DNA of 42,398 nt from a virus. The position numbers and the translations under genes were made by a program. How positions within the stretch are numbered: the first letter of the stretch is position 1; each line of letters opens with the position of its first letter. The notes beneath the pieces are model-generated. The model saw only the letters and a list, made by a program, of their open reading frames with translations. It was not told where the DNA came from and ran no database searches. Below are positions 24,237 through 34,100 of the stretch, one piece after another. Where the stretch lies: the IMG/VR virus record IMGVR_UViG_3300013103_000019, positions 1 through 42,398 of that record. One strand, written 5' to 3'.

Positions 24237-24656
24237 ATGGCTTTAACAATTATCATTCCAGATGATTCATTTCAAGATTGGTTTAACAAACAAAATGAAG
24301 TTATTAATGAAATTAATAAAATACATGCTTTCTTAGAAGTTGATACTCACTCTACTTCTGTTGGAATGTTTGGATATATTGATAGTTCTGGAACAGTTCA
24401 ACCAGCTGATGCTTCATCTTCATTAACTTATTCTAATTGTTTTGTTATAGAATCTGCTAATCCTGGAAAAGCTATAGGTAGTGGATATATAAAAGATGTT
24501 CAAGTTGAAAATGCAGTAACAGTTTCTATAGGTGATAGTATTTATCTTTCAGAAAATGAACCTGGAAAAGTTACAAATGTTTTAACTGGTGATTTTTTAG
24601 GAATTGCTTTGACAGCTACAAGTAGTCATTTAATCAATATGTGGTATAAAAATTAA
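24237..24656 (+). CDS. Small beta-barrel virion protein
   Basis: 139 residues. An N-terminal helix (SFQDWFNKQNEVINEINKIHAFLEV) is followed by a beta-rich domain in which VSIGDSIYLSENEPGKVTNVL...DFLGIALTA parallels the GDxVYLSxTxGKVT...GIA pattern found in phage decoration and head-fibre domains (DUF2190-like; from memory). Ribosome-binding site AAAGGA. Likely a trimeric virion decoration or fibre-tip protein; the precise site is unknown. Confidence 0.5.
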   Translation: MALTIIIPDDSFQDWFNKQNEVINEINKIHAFLEVDTHSTSVGMFGYIDSSGTVQPADASSSLTYSNCFVIESANPGKAIGSGYIKDVQVENAVTVSIGDSIYLSENEPGKVTNVLTGDFLGIALTATSSHLINMWYKN

Positions 24657-24667
24657 AAAGGAATAAA

Positions 24668-25066
24668 ATGAGTGATTTTGAAAAGATTTTAGCAAAATAT
24701 GATGCTTTAACTCAATCATTAGATTTTTCAAAAATTATTAAAGAAAATGGTGGTAATTTTGCTGAATTAGAAACTATTGAAGGTCATAGTTATTGTCGTG
24801 GTTTATTTAAAAGTAAACAAATAGGTATAATGTCTTGTTATCATGCAGAAAATTCAGTTTTAAAAAATCATAAACATAAAACAAAAGAATTATTAATTGT
24901 TTTTGAAGGTTCATTAACTCTTTCAATTAAGAACGAACCAGATAAACTATTAAAAGAAGGTGATATGTATTATATTAATGCTAATGTTGAACATTTAATT
25001 AGAAATGATGAACAATGTCGATATATTAGTGTAACAATTCCATCAGATAAGGCCTATGTTTCATGA
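24668..25066 (+). CDS. Cupin-fold protein
   Basis: 132 residues. The pattern HxHxxxELLIVFEGSLTLSI (His74, His76 and Glu80 as metal ligands), then KEGDMYYINANVEHLIRNDEQCRYISVTIP with His101, matches the two conserved cupin motifs. Cupins bind a metal and small molecule or sugar. Here it lies in a cassette beside lysis genes and may be a metabolic modifier or part of a virion. The substrate cannot be read from the sequence. Overlaps the next gene by ATGA. Confidence 0.75.
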   Translation: MSDFEKILAKYDALTQSLDFSKIIKENGGNFAELETIEGHSYCRGLFKSKQIGIMSCYHAENSVLKNHKHKTKELLIVFEGSLTLSIKNEPDKLLKEGDMYYINANVEHLIRNDEQCRYISVTIPSDKAYVS

Positions 25067-25422
25067 GTGAATTTTCTGATTTATTTTTAGTTATTAAAGA
25101 ATTAATTAAAACAACCAGGGATGAAAATAATAATCATATAACAGAATTAAAAAAAGAAATTCTTTTACAAAATGAAGAATTAAAAAAAATACAAACTTCA
25201 TTAAAAGATGTGTTATGTCCTGAAGTAATTAAATTAAAAGAAAATGCAAAAAATTTAAATATTTTAATGAAAGATCATAAGAGTTGTTGGGAAGGTGATC
25301 ATAGTCCTAAAATTCTTAAAAAAGAAATTGATGAATTATCAGATTTTATTCATTCGAATAAATGTCCAAAATGGTTTCTATTATTTGCTAAATTTATTAA
25401 AAAAATATCAGGATTAGATTAA
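25063..25422 (+). CDS. Unknown coiled-coil protein
   Basis: 119 residues, not recognised. Nearly all helix with a central heptad region (HITELKKEILLQNEELKKIQTSLKDVL, about 25-51), then CPEVIKLKENAKNLNILMKDHKSCWEG with two Cys, and a short amphipathic hydrophobic C-terminal segment (KWFLLFAKFIKKIS), which may touch a membrane. It overlaps the cupin gene (ATGA) and lies one base before the peptidase gene. A lysis accessory or virion-associated helper is possible. Confidence 0.6.
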   Translation: MSEFSDLFLVIKELIKTTRDENNNHITELKKEILLQNEELKKIQTSLKDVLCPEVIKLKENAKNLNILMKDHKSCWEGDHSPKILKKEIDELSDFIHSNKCPKWFLLFAKFIKKISGLD

Positions 25423-25423
25423 T

Positions 25424-25819
25424 ATGCTTACATTTACTAAAAATCCAAAAATTAGAAGTGATTCAATGGGTGATGGACATTATTTAGCACCAAGAGGAAA
25501 TCATATCCATCAAGGTGTTGATTGGGAAGCACGTCCTTATGAAGAAATTTATACTCCTATTGATTGTAAAATAATTAGATTAGCATATCCTTATGTAGGA
25601 GATCTTTATTATAAAGGTCTTTTAATTGGAAATAAATATATGAGAATAAAAATTTTTTATATATCACCACTTGAAAATATTATAGGTAAATTTTTAAAAG
25701 CTGGTGATATTATAGGTTATGCTCAAGATATAACAAAAAAATATGGTAAAAATATGACTAATCATATACATACAGAAATGGATTCATTTGATTTGAATTT
25801 ATTAGTTGGAAAATTATAA
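25424..25819 (+). CDS. M23-family peptidoglycan endopeptidase
   Basis: 131 residues. Zinc ligands of the LytM/M23 family are in place: HQGVD (His29 and Asp33, HxxxD) and HIH (His114 and His116), with LKAGDIIGYAQD before the last, as in M23 enzymes. These cleave peptide cross-links in peptidoglycan. There is no signal peptide, so export would need a holin or virion association. A holin candidate (25837) and another wall hydrolase candidate (26022) follow. A minimal length suggests a bare catalytic domain. Confidence 0.85.
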   Translation: MLTFTKNPKIRSDSMGDGHYLAPRGNHIHQGVDWEARPYEEIYTPIDCKIIRLAYPYVGDLYYKGLLIGNKYMRIKIFYISPLENIIGKFLKAGDIIGYAQDITKKYGKNMTNHIHTEMDSFDLNLLVGKL

Positions 25820-25836
25820 AAAAGGAGGAGTTAATA

Positions 25837-26025
25837 ATGAAATTTTTTTCAGAAGGAAGTGGGGACGAATTAGCATTATTTGCATTAGCTTTAATGTTAA
25901 TTATTGGAGTTGGTCTTCTTGGTTATTTTGGTAAAAATAATGATATTTTAAAATGGGTTCCATATGGAGGAACTGCTTGGTTATCATCTTTTGCAACTTA
26001 TTTAAAAACAGGACTTAAAAAATGA
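25837..26025 (+). CDS. Small membrane protein, holin candidate
   Basis: 62 residues. One clear transmembrane helix, ALFALALMLIIGVGLLGYF (about 13-31), is followed by a short linker and a weaker hydrophobic segment (TAWLSSFATYL, 46-56) and a basic end (KTGLKK). The strongest ribosome-binding site in the cassette, AAAGGAGGAG, precedes it. Position between an M23 peptidase and a papain-fold hydrolase fits a holin, which would release those enzymes. Size and topology also fit; nothing here proves it. Overlaps the next gene by ATGA. Confidence 0.6.
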   Translation: MKFFSEGSGDELALFALALMLIIGVGLLGYFGKNNDILKWVPYGGTAWLSSFATYLKTGLKK

Positions 26026-26537
26026 AAATTTTTGTTGGTGCTTATAAAGGAAAAAAATGGACTTCAAAAGCGATTAAATTAGAAACTTGGGGAAAGTTTT
26101 CTCATGTTGCTTTAATAAATGAAAAGGGTCATTCAATTGAATCTAGATTAAAAGGAGGAGTTCAATTTTTTAAAACTCTATGGGATGATCATAAAAAAGG
26201 TACAGAAGTTTTATTATTATCTTTACAATATCCTCAAGAATATCATAGACAAGTTTGGAGAAGAGCTGAAGAAAAAGTAGGTTGTAAATATGATTGGCGT
26301 GCTTTAGCTGGATTTAATTTTATGACAAGATTTCTTTGGAAAGATGATCCTAAAAAATGGTTTTGTTCACATCAAGTTACTGATGATTGTAATTTAAATA
26401 AAAATTATCAATTATTTAATAATACAGTCAAAACATATAAAATTGATCCAAGTTATTGTGTCTCTTCTTCTTGGTTAAAACCTTTAAGAATTATTAAAAA
26501 TATGGATGAATTTAATAAATTAATGGAGGAAATATAA
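26022..26537 (+). CDS. Permuted papain-fold hydrolase (NlpC/P60-like)
   Basis: 171 residues. FSHVALI with His28, SIESR (Glu40) and KWFCSHQV with Cys115 match the YiiX/permuted NlpC/P60 pattern, where catalytic His precedes Cys in sequence. Relatives hydrolyse peptide or amide bonds in peptidoglycan or lipids. It lies after the holin candidate and is thus probably a second lysis enzyme. No signal peptide is present. An alternative role in cell entry is possible. Confidence 0.75.
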   Translation: MKIFVGAYKGKKWTSKAIKLETWGKFSHVALINEKGHSIESRLKGGVQFFKTLWDDHKKGTEVLLLSLQYPQEYHRQVWRRAEEKVGCKYDWRALAGFNFMTRFLWKDDPKKWFCSHQVTDDCNLNKNYQLFNNTVKTYKIDPSYCVSSSWLKPLRIIKNMDEFNKLMEEI

Positions 26538-26538
26538 T

Positions 26539-26790
26539 ATGTCAACAATTCCAGTAGCAAGTATTTTACAATTATTACCTTTATTTACTAATGAAAAAGA
26601 TAATGCACCTTTTCAAGAAATTTTTAAAACTATTCAAAATGATGATAAAAGAAAATTAGAAATAATTTTAATTATTGTTAATATGATGGATGATAAAGGT
26701 ATGGTTAATGGAAAAAAATTAATTCAAGAAATATCAAAATCAAAAGTTGATATTTTTAATAATGATAATGATGAAGAAACTGATTTATAA
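26539..26790 (+). CDS. Unknown small helical protein
   Basis: 83 residues, not recognised. Mostly helical with a moderately hydrophobic start (PVASILQLLPLF), a segment KRKLEIILIIVNMMDDKG, and an acidic tail (NNDNDEETDL). It has GGAGGA upstream and its stop abuts the next ATG. No membrane segment long enough to be certain. Lies inside the lysis cassette. Confidence 0.6.
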   Translation: MSTIPVASILQLLPLFTNEKDNAPFQEIFKTIQNDDKRKLEIILIIVNMMDDKGMVNGKKLIQEISKSKVDIFNNDNDEETDL

Positions 26791-27186
26791 ATGAAAAAAA
26801 TTTTTATTTTAATAACAATTTTATTTATTTTATTTTTTAGTATTAATGTTGAAGCTAAACATTTACATCTTGAAAAATATTATCAAAAGGCGTGGTGTGA
26901 TCAAAATAATGGTCAATGTGAATATGTATTATCAAATAGAACAAGAGTTGATTGTTTAACTGAACAATATGCTGTTGAAGTTGATTTTGCAAGTAAATGG
27001 GCTGAATCAATTGGTCAATCATTAAGTTACGCTATTAACACAGGAAAAAAACCAGCAGTTTTATTGATAATAGAAGATTTTGAGAAAGATTATCATTTTA
27101 TTAATTTATTGATGTCTGTAGCAAATAAATATGATATAACAATTTTTATTATAAATAAAAATCTTCAATGGTTTAGATTAAATTAA
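26791..27186 (+). CDS. Secreted nuclease-like protein (putative)
   Basis: 131 residues. A clear signal peptide (MKKIFILITILFILFFSINVEA, likely cut after VEA) implies export to the periplasm. The mature part has KTRVDCLT-like spacing: RVDCLTEQYAVEVDFASKWAESIGQSL (about 51-77), then GKKPAVLLIIEDFE. The D...ExD...GQ arrangement resembles PD-(D/E)XK nuclease-fold proteins and is like small secreted bacterial proteins I remember as unannotated. Nuclease function is inference. Cysteines (30, 37, 54) could form a disulphide. It is the last gene of the cassette before the giant fibre. Confidence 0.6.
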   Translation: MKKIFILITILFILFFSINVEAKHLHLEKYYQKAWCDQNNGQCEYVLSNRTRVDCLTEQYAVEVDFASKWAESIGQSLSYAINTGKKPAVLLIIEDFEKDYHFINLLMSVANKYDITIFIINKNLQWFRLN

Positions 27187-27196
27187 ATAATATATC

Positions 27197-27204
27197 GATA
27201 AATA
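27197..27204 (+). promoter_or_regulatory. Putative late promoter GATAAATA before giant fibre
   Basis: GATAAATA lies in the 54-base gap before the fibre ATG, ending 36 bases upstream. No other promoter-like element is apparent, and the fibre's Shine-Dalgarno sequence is weak. Confidence 0.5.
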
Positions 27205-27240
27205 CTTTATAAATTTAAATACAGGTATTAAAATCAATAT

Positions 27241-28128
27241 ATGAGTCTATATCCAAAAAATTCTTTATATCCAGATAATGGTCAATATCCTGATGTAGCA
27301 ACATATTTGTTTTCAGCAAATATAAAATCAGATACAGTACAACCTAAATTATTTAGATTTGATGTTGATTTAAAATCAACTGATGGTTTAACAGAACCAC
27401 TTTCTGGTTCTGTGACTACTCTTAGAGATGATGGAAAATTTGGTGGAGCGGTAGCAGTTGAAGAATCACATTGTAATAAATTAGTTGCTGATTTTTCAGT
27501 TGATTTTTCAGCAGGTACTGGTTGGCGTTCTAATTATATTACCTTAAATGGTGATGGTTCAGCAACTTTTTCTTCTATTGATGATTGGTATTATTTATCA
27601 ACATCAGTTTCTGGATATTTATCTAATGAATTAGTACCAGGTGAATTAATTTCATTTTCTGGAAAATATAAAGTTAATAGTTGGCCTGCTGATGCTACTA
27701 AAATTACTTTTGCAATTAGATTTATTAACTCTGAAGGATCTTCAGCAGGATATTTAACAAAATCAATTTTAAAAGCAGATGCTTCTGAAGATTATTTAGA
27801 AAGATTTGAATATAATAGTTTCAATGTATATGATGACACAGTAAGTATTGCTTTACTTGCTTATTTTAATGATGCTACTGATGCTACTGGTTCAATAACA
27901 ATTTCAGAATGGCAATTAGAAAAATGTAAATGGTCAAATTCATTTACTACTATTGGAAGTGATAATAAAGTAGCAACAAATCCAGGATTTGAGGATGGTG
28001 ATGAAACCGGATGGAGTTGGAATTGTAATTCTACATATGCAACTCATTCAGTAGTATCCGATAAATCAAAATATGGAACATATTCGCATAAAATGGTTCA
28101 AGATGGTGTGAATTCAGGCGCTGGTTGA
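27241..28128 (+). CDS. Giant tail fibre, N-terminal part up to in-frame TGA
   Basis: 295 residues, ending at TGA 28126-28128; the same frame continues unbroken to 37410, so this is probably the head of a single protein of about 3,390 codons. It opens with a YP-rich motif (LYPKNSLYPDNGQYPD) related to the long repeat unit in the C-terminal region. It then has GKFGGAVAVEE, a beta sandwich, and the start of a carbohydrate-binding-like domain (TNPGFEDGDETGWSW...YSHKMVQDG), which is cut by the stop. The rest of that domain is downstream in frame. The N terminus likely anchors to the tail. The ribosome-binding site is weak. Confidence 0.75.
   Translation: MSLYPKNSLYPDNGQYPDVATYLFSANIKSDTVQPKLFRFDVDLKSTDGLTEPLSGSVTTLRDDGKFGGAVAVEESHCNKLVADFSVDFSAGTGWRSNYITLNGDGSATFSSIDDWYYLSTSVSGYLSNELVPGELISFSGKYKVNSWPADATKITFAIRFINSEGSSAGYLTKSILKADASEDYLERFEYNSFNVYDDTVSIALLAYFNDATDATGSITISEWQLEKCKWSNSFTTIGSDNKVATNPGFEDGDETGWSWNCNSTYATHSVVSDKSKYGTYSHKMVQDGVNSGAG
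28126..28128 (+). other. In-frame TGA within giant fibre frame
   Basis: TGA stands between GGT and CTTACC where the domain GAG-x-LTQTFTV would be expected to carry a sense codon, probably Trp (TGG). TGA is a normal stop in many other genes here (for example 7375, 12621, 14150, 25066), so general recoding is not the explanation. It could be leaky readthrough (TGA followed by C), a nonsense mutation or a sequencing error. Confidence 0.75.
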
Positions 28129-28146
28129 CTTACCCAAACTTTCACC

Positions 28147-31100
28147 GTGAGTGAAAATAAAACTTATAGACTTAAAGTTAATTTTTTTGCAGAATCTGGA
28201 AATTATGCTTATATAAATCTTAGAGACCAGACAACACCATCAAGTCATACAATTTCTAGAGAAGGTAATGGATCGTGGCAAGAATTAGAAATTATCGTGA
28301 CTATGCCTGCTGGAACGACTCAAGCAAGAGTTTATTTATATTCAACAGTTAGTTCAGTTGATAATACTGTTTATTACGATAATATTGAAGTTGTAGAAGT
28401 TACTGCTCCCGGAGCATTGGATTACCAGACTGATCTTGATTTGACTGAAGATGGTCATGTGCATTTTGTGGTTAATTCTCATAAAAATCCAACAGATCAT
28501 ATTAGTTATTATAGTGGTGCTTTGTGTACTATCGGACGGGGAACCACACGTCAGTTAGATATTTGGATGTATCAAAGTGGTTTATATTTAATAGTAAAAG
28601 GTTCAAGTCATTATATTCAATCTTTTACAAAAAGTATTGATTACACAATAGATGTCACTTGGAAAAATGGTGGTAATCCTAAATTATATGTTGATGGTGA
28701 ATTAAAATATGATGGTAGTTCTTTAGGTGATGATTATTTTACCTATGCTGGTGATGGTAAGTTAGAAATGGGTAGATATGTTGGTCAATGTGTTAATTCT
28801 GTCCTTTTCGATGAGCTTTATTATAGTATTTATTGTCCAACAGATAATAAAATAAAAGAAATATTTGCTGGCCCTTCAAGATTAGATATACCAACTGGTA
28901 AAGATATTCAAGCTAATTTAATAAGAAAACTTATTAATGAAATTAATATTTCTTCTATTAAAGAAAAATTATTTAGATTTGATAAAGATAATTTATTTTA
29001 TAATGGAAATTTAGAATATAAAAATAATACAAATTTTTCTAGTTTTGTATATGATGGAACTGAAGGTTTTAAAGAATTAGGTTGTGTTAAAGTTACATCT
29101 ACAAATAGTAATTTTTCTGATATTCCAATAAATGTTTGTATAGAAAAAAAATATAAAGAAGAAGTAGCTATAAAATCTATTAGCGATAGTGCTAAAATTT
29201 ATTTAGGTTTTAAATGTTTAGATAAAAATAAAAATACTATTTCTTATGCTGCATGTTGGAGAGATCCTGATAAAGATACAACTTTAGCTGCTGATGTTAC
29301 TTCTAGTGATAATATTGTTTATGTTGAACCAGCAAGTGAAAATTGGTTTGCTGTTTCAAATTCATTTATTCAATTTAATCCTACTGAAGATGATCATGAA
29401 TTACCAGATAAAACTTTAAGAATTTCTTCAGATTCTGATTCAATAGAAACTATAACAAATATTGCTTTACAAAGTGAAGCTTTTGATACTTCTCCAAATC
29501 ATTGTGGTTATGCTTCAATTTCTGCAAATGCGACAACTGCACCAGATGGAACAACTACTGCGGATAAATTAGTTGAAAATTCTGATGACAATTATCATTA
29601 TACTTATCAAACCGATATTAGTATTTCTTCAAGCACTACTTATAATATGTCAGTATATGCTAAAAAAGGAGAAAGAGATACTTTAGCTTTTTATTATTAT
29701 GATAATAATTCAACAAGAGTATCTGTTAATGGTTATTTTGATTTAACGAATGGAACCTGTACAGGTAGTTCTGGAGTAGCAATTGAATCTGTTGGTAGTG
29801 GTTGGTATAGATGTTCTGTTCCAATAACAACTGGATCTGATGCAACAATTTTAAATCTTCATAATCATATAAGAGTAAGTGGTTCAAATTCTTATCAAGG
29901 TGATGGTTCTTCTGGATTATATCTTTGGGGTCAACAAGTAACTGAAGGTTCAACATTATATCCTTATACTAAAACAACAACTTCATCAAAAGATATTTGG
30001 AAAATTACTTTATATAGTGGATATACTGTTGGAGCATCATTTTCTAAAGGTACTGAAATTGGAAATTCTTCATCAGGTGCATCTTATAATTATAATTTAG
30101 CTTCTAATATGATTGCTCCAATAGAATGGACTAATTATTCTGGAATTATTGAAGGTGTTAATTTATATAATCAACAACCAGTATATAATAAATTTCGTAG
30201 AGGAACTGAATATATTGTATTTATGACTCTTCCTAATTATGGAACAGGAACTAATACAATATATTTTGATGATTTTCAATTTTATGAATATGATGAAGAA
30301 TTAAATAAAAAAAATAGTTTAACTTCTGTAGATAAAACAATAACTCCAGAGCCTGGATATCTTGTTACCATGCGTCCTGATGAGGGTAAGTTTGGTGGTG
30401 CGGTAGCGGTTGAGGAAGCGACAGAGAATTTGGCATCAAATCCTTCTGTAGAAATTAATTTAGATGATTGGGCGGGGAGTTATCGTTGCTCAATAGTTCG
30501 GACAAATGAAACAAGTAAATTTGGAGATTATTCAGTTAAGATTACGACTGATGCTTCGGAAGCTGATAACTTTTTTGCGACGATCGCTTCCCCAGCCAGT
30601 AAAATTTCCGCCACTGTTGACACAACTTATGCTTTTACTGCTTATGTAAAAACATCCGAGAATGTTAAACTTGAAATTATTGAATATTATGACGGAGGGT
30701 ACATATCTCATTGGAGTGCTTATTCTAGTGGAGACAATTCAAAATTTGAAAGACTGGAAACTATTTTTACAACCTCAAATGAAACAAATATTGAGTTTGC
30801 TTTAAGGCTTCGTGGAAGCATACCTTGTGCTAAAAGCGCTATTATATATGTTGACGGGGTTCAACTCGAAAAAAAATCCTTCTCAACTTCCTTTGTCGAT
30901 GGTTCACGGTCTGCTGGGAAGTTGAATTACCAGACTGATCTTGATCTAACCAAAGATGGTCATGTACATTTTGTGGTTAATTCTGAAAAGGAAATGACAG
31001 ACCATGATGGGTATACGAATGGAACATTATGTACGATTTGTCAGGGGACAACCTTACAATTACACGCTGTGATGCGGGATATTGGTATGGCTTTAGCAGC

Positions 31101-34100
31101 AAATGGATCTTATGTGGGTGGTTTTATTAATTATTCTGCCAATACTGAATATACAATAGATATTACCTGGAAAAATGGCGGTAATCCTAAAATGTATGTT
31201 AATGGTGTATTGGAATTCGACGGCTCATCTTTGGGAGATAATTATTTCACTTATGCTGGTGATGGTAAGTTAGAAATGGCACGTCGTAAATCTTATGGAA
31301 ACTCCCTTCTTTTCGACGAGCTTTATTATTCAAATATTTGTCCTACTGATAATATAATATCTAATAAATTTCATTCATCAAATAGATTACCAGATTCTTT
31401 AAATATTATTAATATAAAAGCTGAACGTGAATTAAGTTCAAATTTACCATTTGTTTCTTCATTAACTGATATTGATTCTAAAGTTCAAAGAGATTTAGAA
31501 ACAAATTTACCATTTGTTTCTTCATTAACTGATATTGATTCTAAAGTTCAAAGAGATTTAGTATCTTCAATTTCAATTGTATATTCTAATTCAGTTATTG
31601 ATTTGTCATCAGTAAGAGAATTATCAACAAATATAAGTTTAATTTCTCAAACAAATGATATTAATGTTAAAGCTGAAAGAGATTTATTAGCTACTTTATC
31701 AGTTAATCTATCAATTTCAGATGCAATTTTTTATAATGAACGTGATTTAAGAGCTGATATTTATCGTCAACTCTATCCTTCCTCAAATTTTTATCCAGGA
31801 GATGGTGTCCACCCTGGTATATCTGATCAATTTGTATTATCTAAAATTGATATTATTGAAATTACTGTTATTACTTTTGAAGCTGATATTAGTGCTTCAA
31901 CTCTAACTAATGATGCAATTTTTCATGTTGTAAGATCATTAGATAATAATATATCTACGACTTATCAAATTACTAATGTTGATTCTACTGTTGAACGTGA
32001 TTTAATTTCAAATATTCAAAATGTTATTAATTTAACTAATCCAATAGTTGATATAGATAGAGAATTATCTAGTAATATAAGTAATTCAACTTTAACTAAT
32101 AATTCAATTTTTTATATTGTTAGATCTTTAGAATCAAACATTCCTGTTATTTCTTCTATAACAGATATTGACTCTACCGTTTTAAGAGAATTAGAATCAA
32201 ACATTCCTGTTAATACAGAAATTACAAATGTTGACTCTACTGTTTTAAGAGAATTAGAATCAAACATTCCTGTTAATACAGAAATTACAAATGTTGACTC
32301 TACTGTTTTAAGAGAATTATCTGCTACAATTTCTAATGATATTGATTTCACTAATCCAATAGTTGATATAGATAGAGAATTATCTGCTTCAATTATAAAT
32401 ATTTCTGAAATTTCTGATATTGAATTAATTATTGAAAGAAATTTCAGAGCAGATATATTTAGACAATTATATCCAAATACTACATTTTATCCTGGAAATG
32501 GGGTTTATCCTGGCATTTCAGATCAATTTGTATTATCTAAAATTGATATTGTTGAAATTACTATCAGAGAATTATCTTCAAATATTAATATTTCTTTTTC
32601 AACTAATGACACAATATTTTATGGAGTCCGTGAATTATTAGCTAATCAACCATTTACTTCTCAAATTACAAATATTGAGTCATTAGTACATAGAGATTTA
32701 GTTGCAAATATTCCTGTTAATACAGAAATTACAAATGTTGATTTAGATATAATTAGAGAATTATCAACATCAATTGAAAATGTTATTAATTTAACTGATC
32801 CAATCGTTGATATAGATAGAGAATTTAGTTCTAATATTCAAAATGTTATTAATTTAACTGATCCAATAGTTGATATAGATAGAGAATTTAATACTTCTAT
32901 TCCTATTAATATTGATTCTACAGATATTCAAGGAATAGTTGAAAGAGATTTAAAAGCAGATATATTTAGACAAGTATATCCAGAAAATGATTATTATCCA
33001 GGTGAACAAGTATTTCCTGGAATAGCTGATCAATTTGTTTGTTCAAATGTTACAGCTTTAGAAACTACTGGAATTAGTCTTACTGCACAAATTTCAATTG
33101 ATTTTAATGTTGAAAATTTTTATTTAGGTTTAAATCATGAATTTGAAGCAAATATTTCATTTACTACACAAACTTCAAATATTGATGAAATTTTATTTCA
33201 AAGAGATATTACCTCTAATATTCCTATTGTATTTTCTTTAGCCAATCCAATAGTTGATAATGATAGAGAATTTAGTGCAAATATTCAATCAGAATTTAAT
33301 TTAAATAATTTTATTTCTAGTGTCGAACGTGATTTAAGTGAAAATAATTTATGTAATTTTTCACTATCAAACGCAATTTTTTATAATGAACGTGATTTCA
33401 GAGCAGATATATTTAGACAACTTTTTCCAAATGATAGTAGTTATCCTGGAATAACTTTTTATCCTGGTATTTCAGATCAATTTGTATTATCTAAAATTGA
33501 TGCTATTGAAGTTACTGAAAAAACATTAAATGCAAATATACAACTAGAATTTAGTTTAAATAATCCTATTTCTAATGTTGAACATAATTTATCAACAAAT
33601 ATTTCATTTACTACACAAACTTCAGATATTAATGCTATAGAAGTTACTGATAGACCATTAAGTTCAGAAGTTATTCATACTTCAAAAACTTCTAATGTTG
33701 ATATTGAAGTTGATAGAGAATTAGAAACTGATATTAGTATTGAATTTGATGTTTCAGAAATCGAAGCTACAGAAACTACATCATTGACTTTTACAGCTAA
33801 TTCTCTTGGAACATTTTATTTAGGAGATTTAGATTGTTCAGTAGCTAGAGAATTTTCATCTTCAATTAATAATAATTTTAATTTATCAGATACAATATTT
33901 GCTGTCAAACGTGAATTTAGATCAAATATTTTTAAACAATTATATCCTGGAACAATAATATATCCTTCAGATACATTTTATCCTGGTTTTCCAGATCAAT
34001 TTGTTTGTTCAGATATTACTGTTTTTGAAATTACAGGAATTGGTTTATCAGCAAACATTTCAATAATTTCTGATATAGAATTAATTACTGTTGATAATGA

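Noticed and set aside
28126-28128. General reassignment of TGA to Trp or Gly
   Set aside because: TGA ends many other genes at sensible positions, including tight ATGA overlaps, so a recoded code would fuse those genes.
32112-32351. Minus-strand open frame over the fibre repeat
   Set aside because: It is a shadow of the repeat coding on the plus strand, with the 63-base periodicity producing an open frame by chance.
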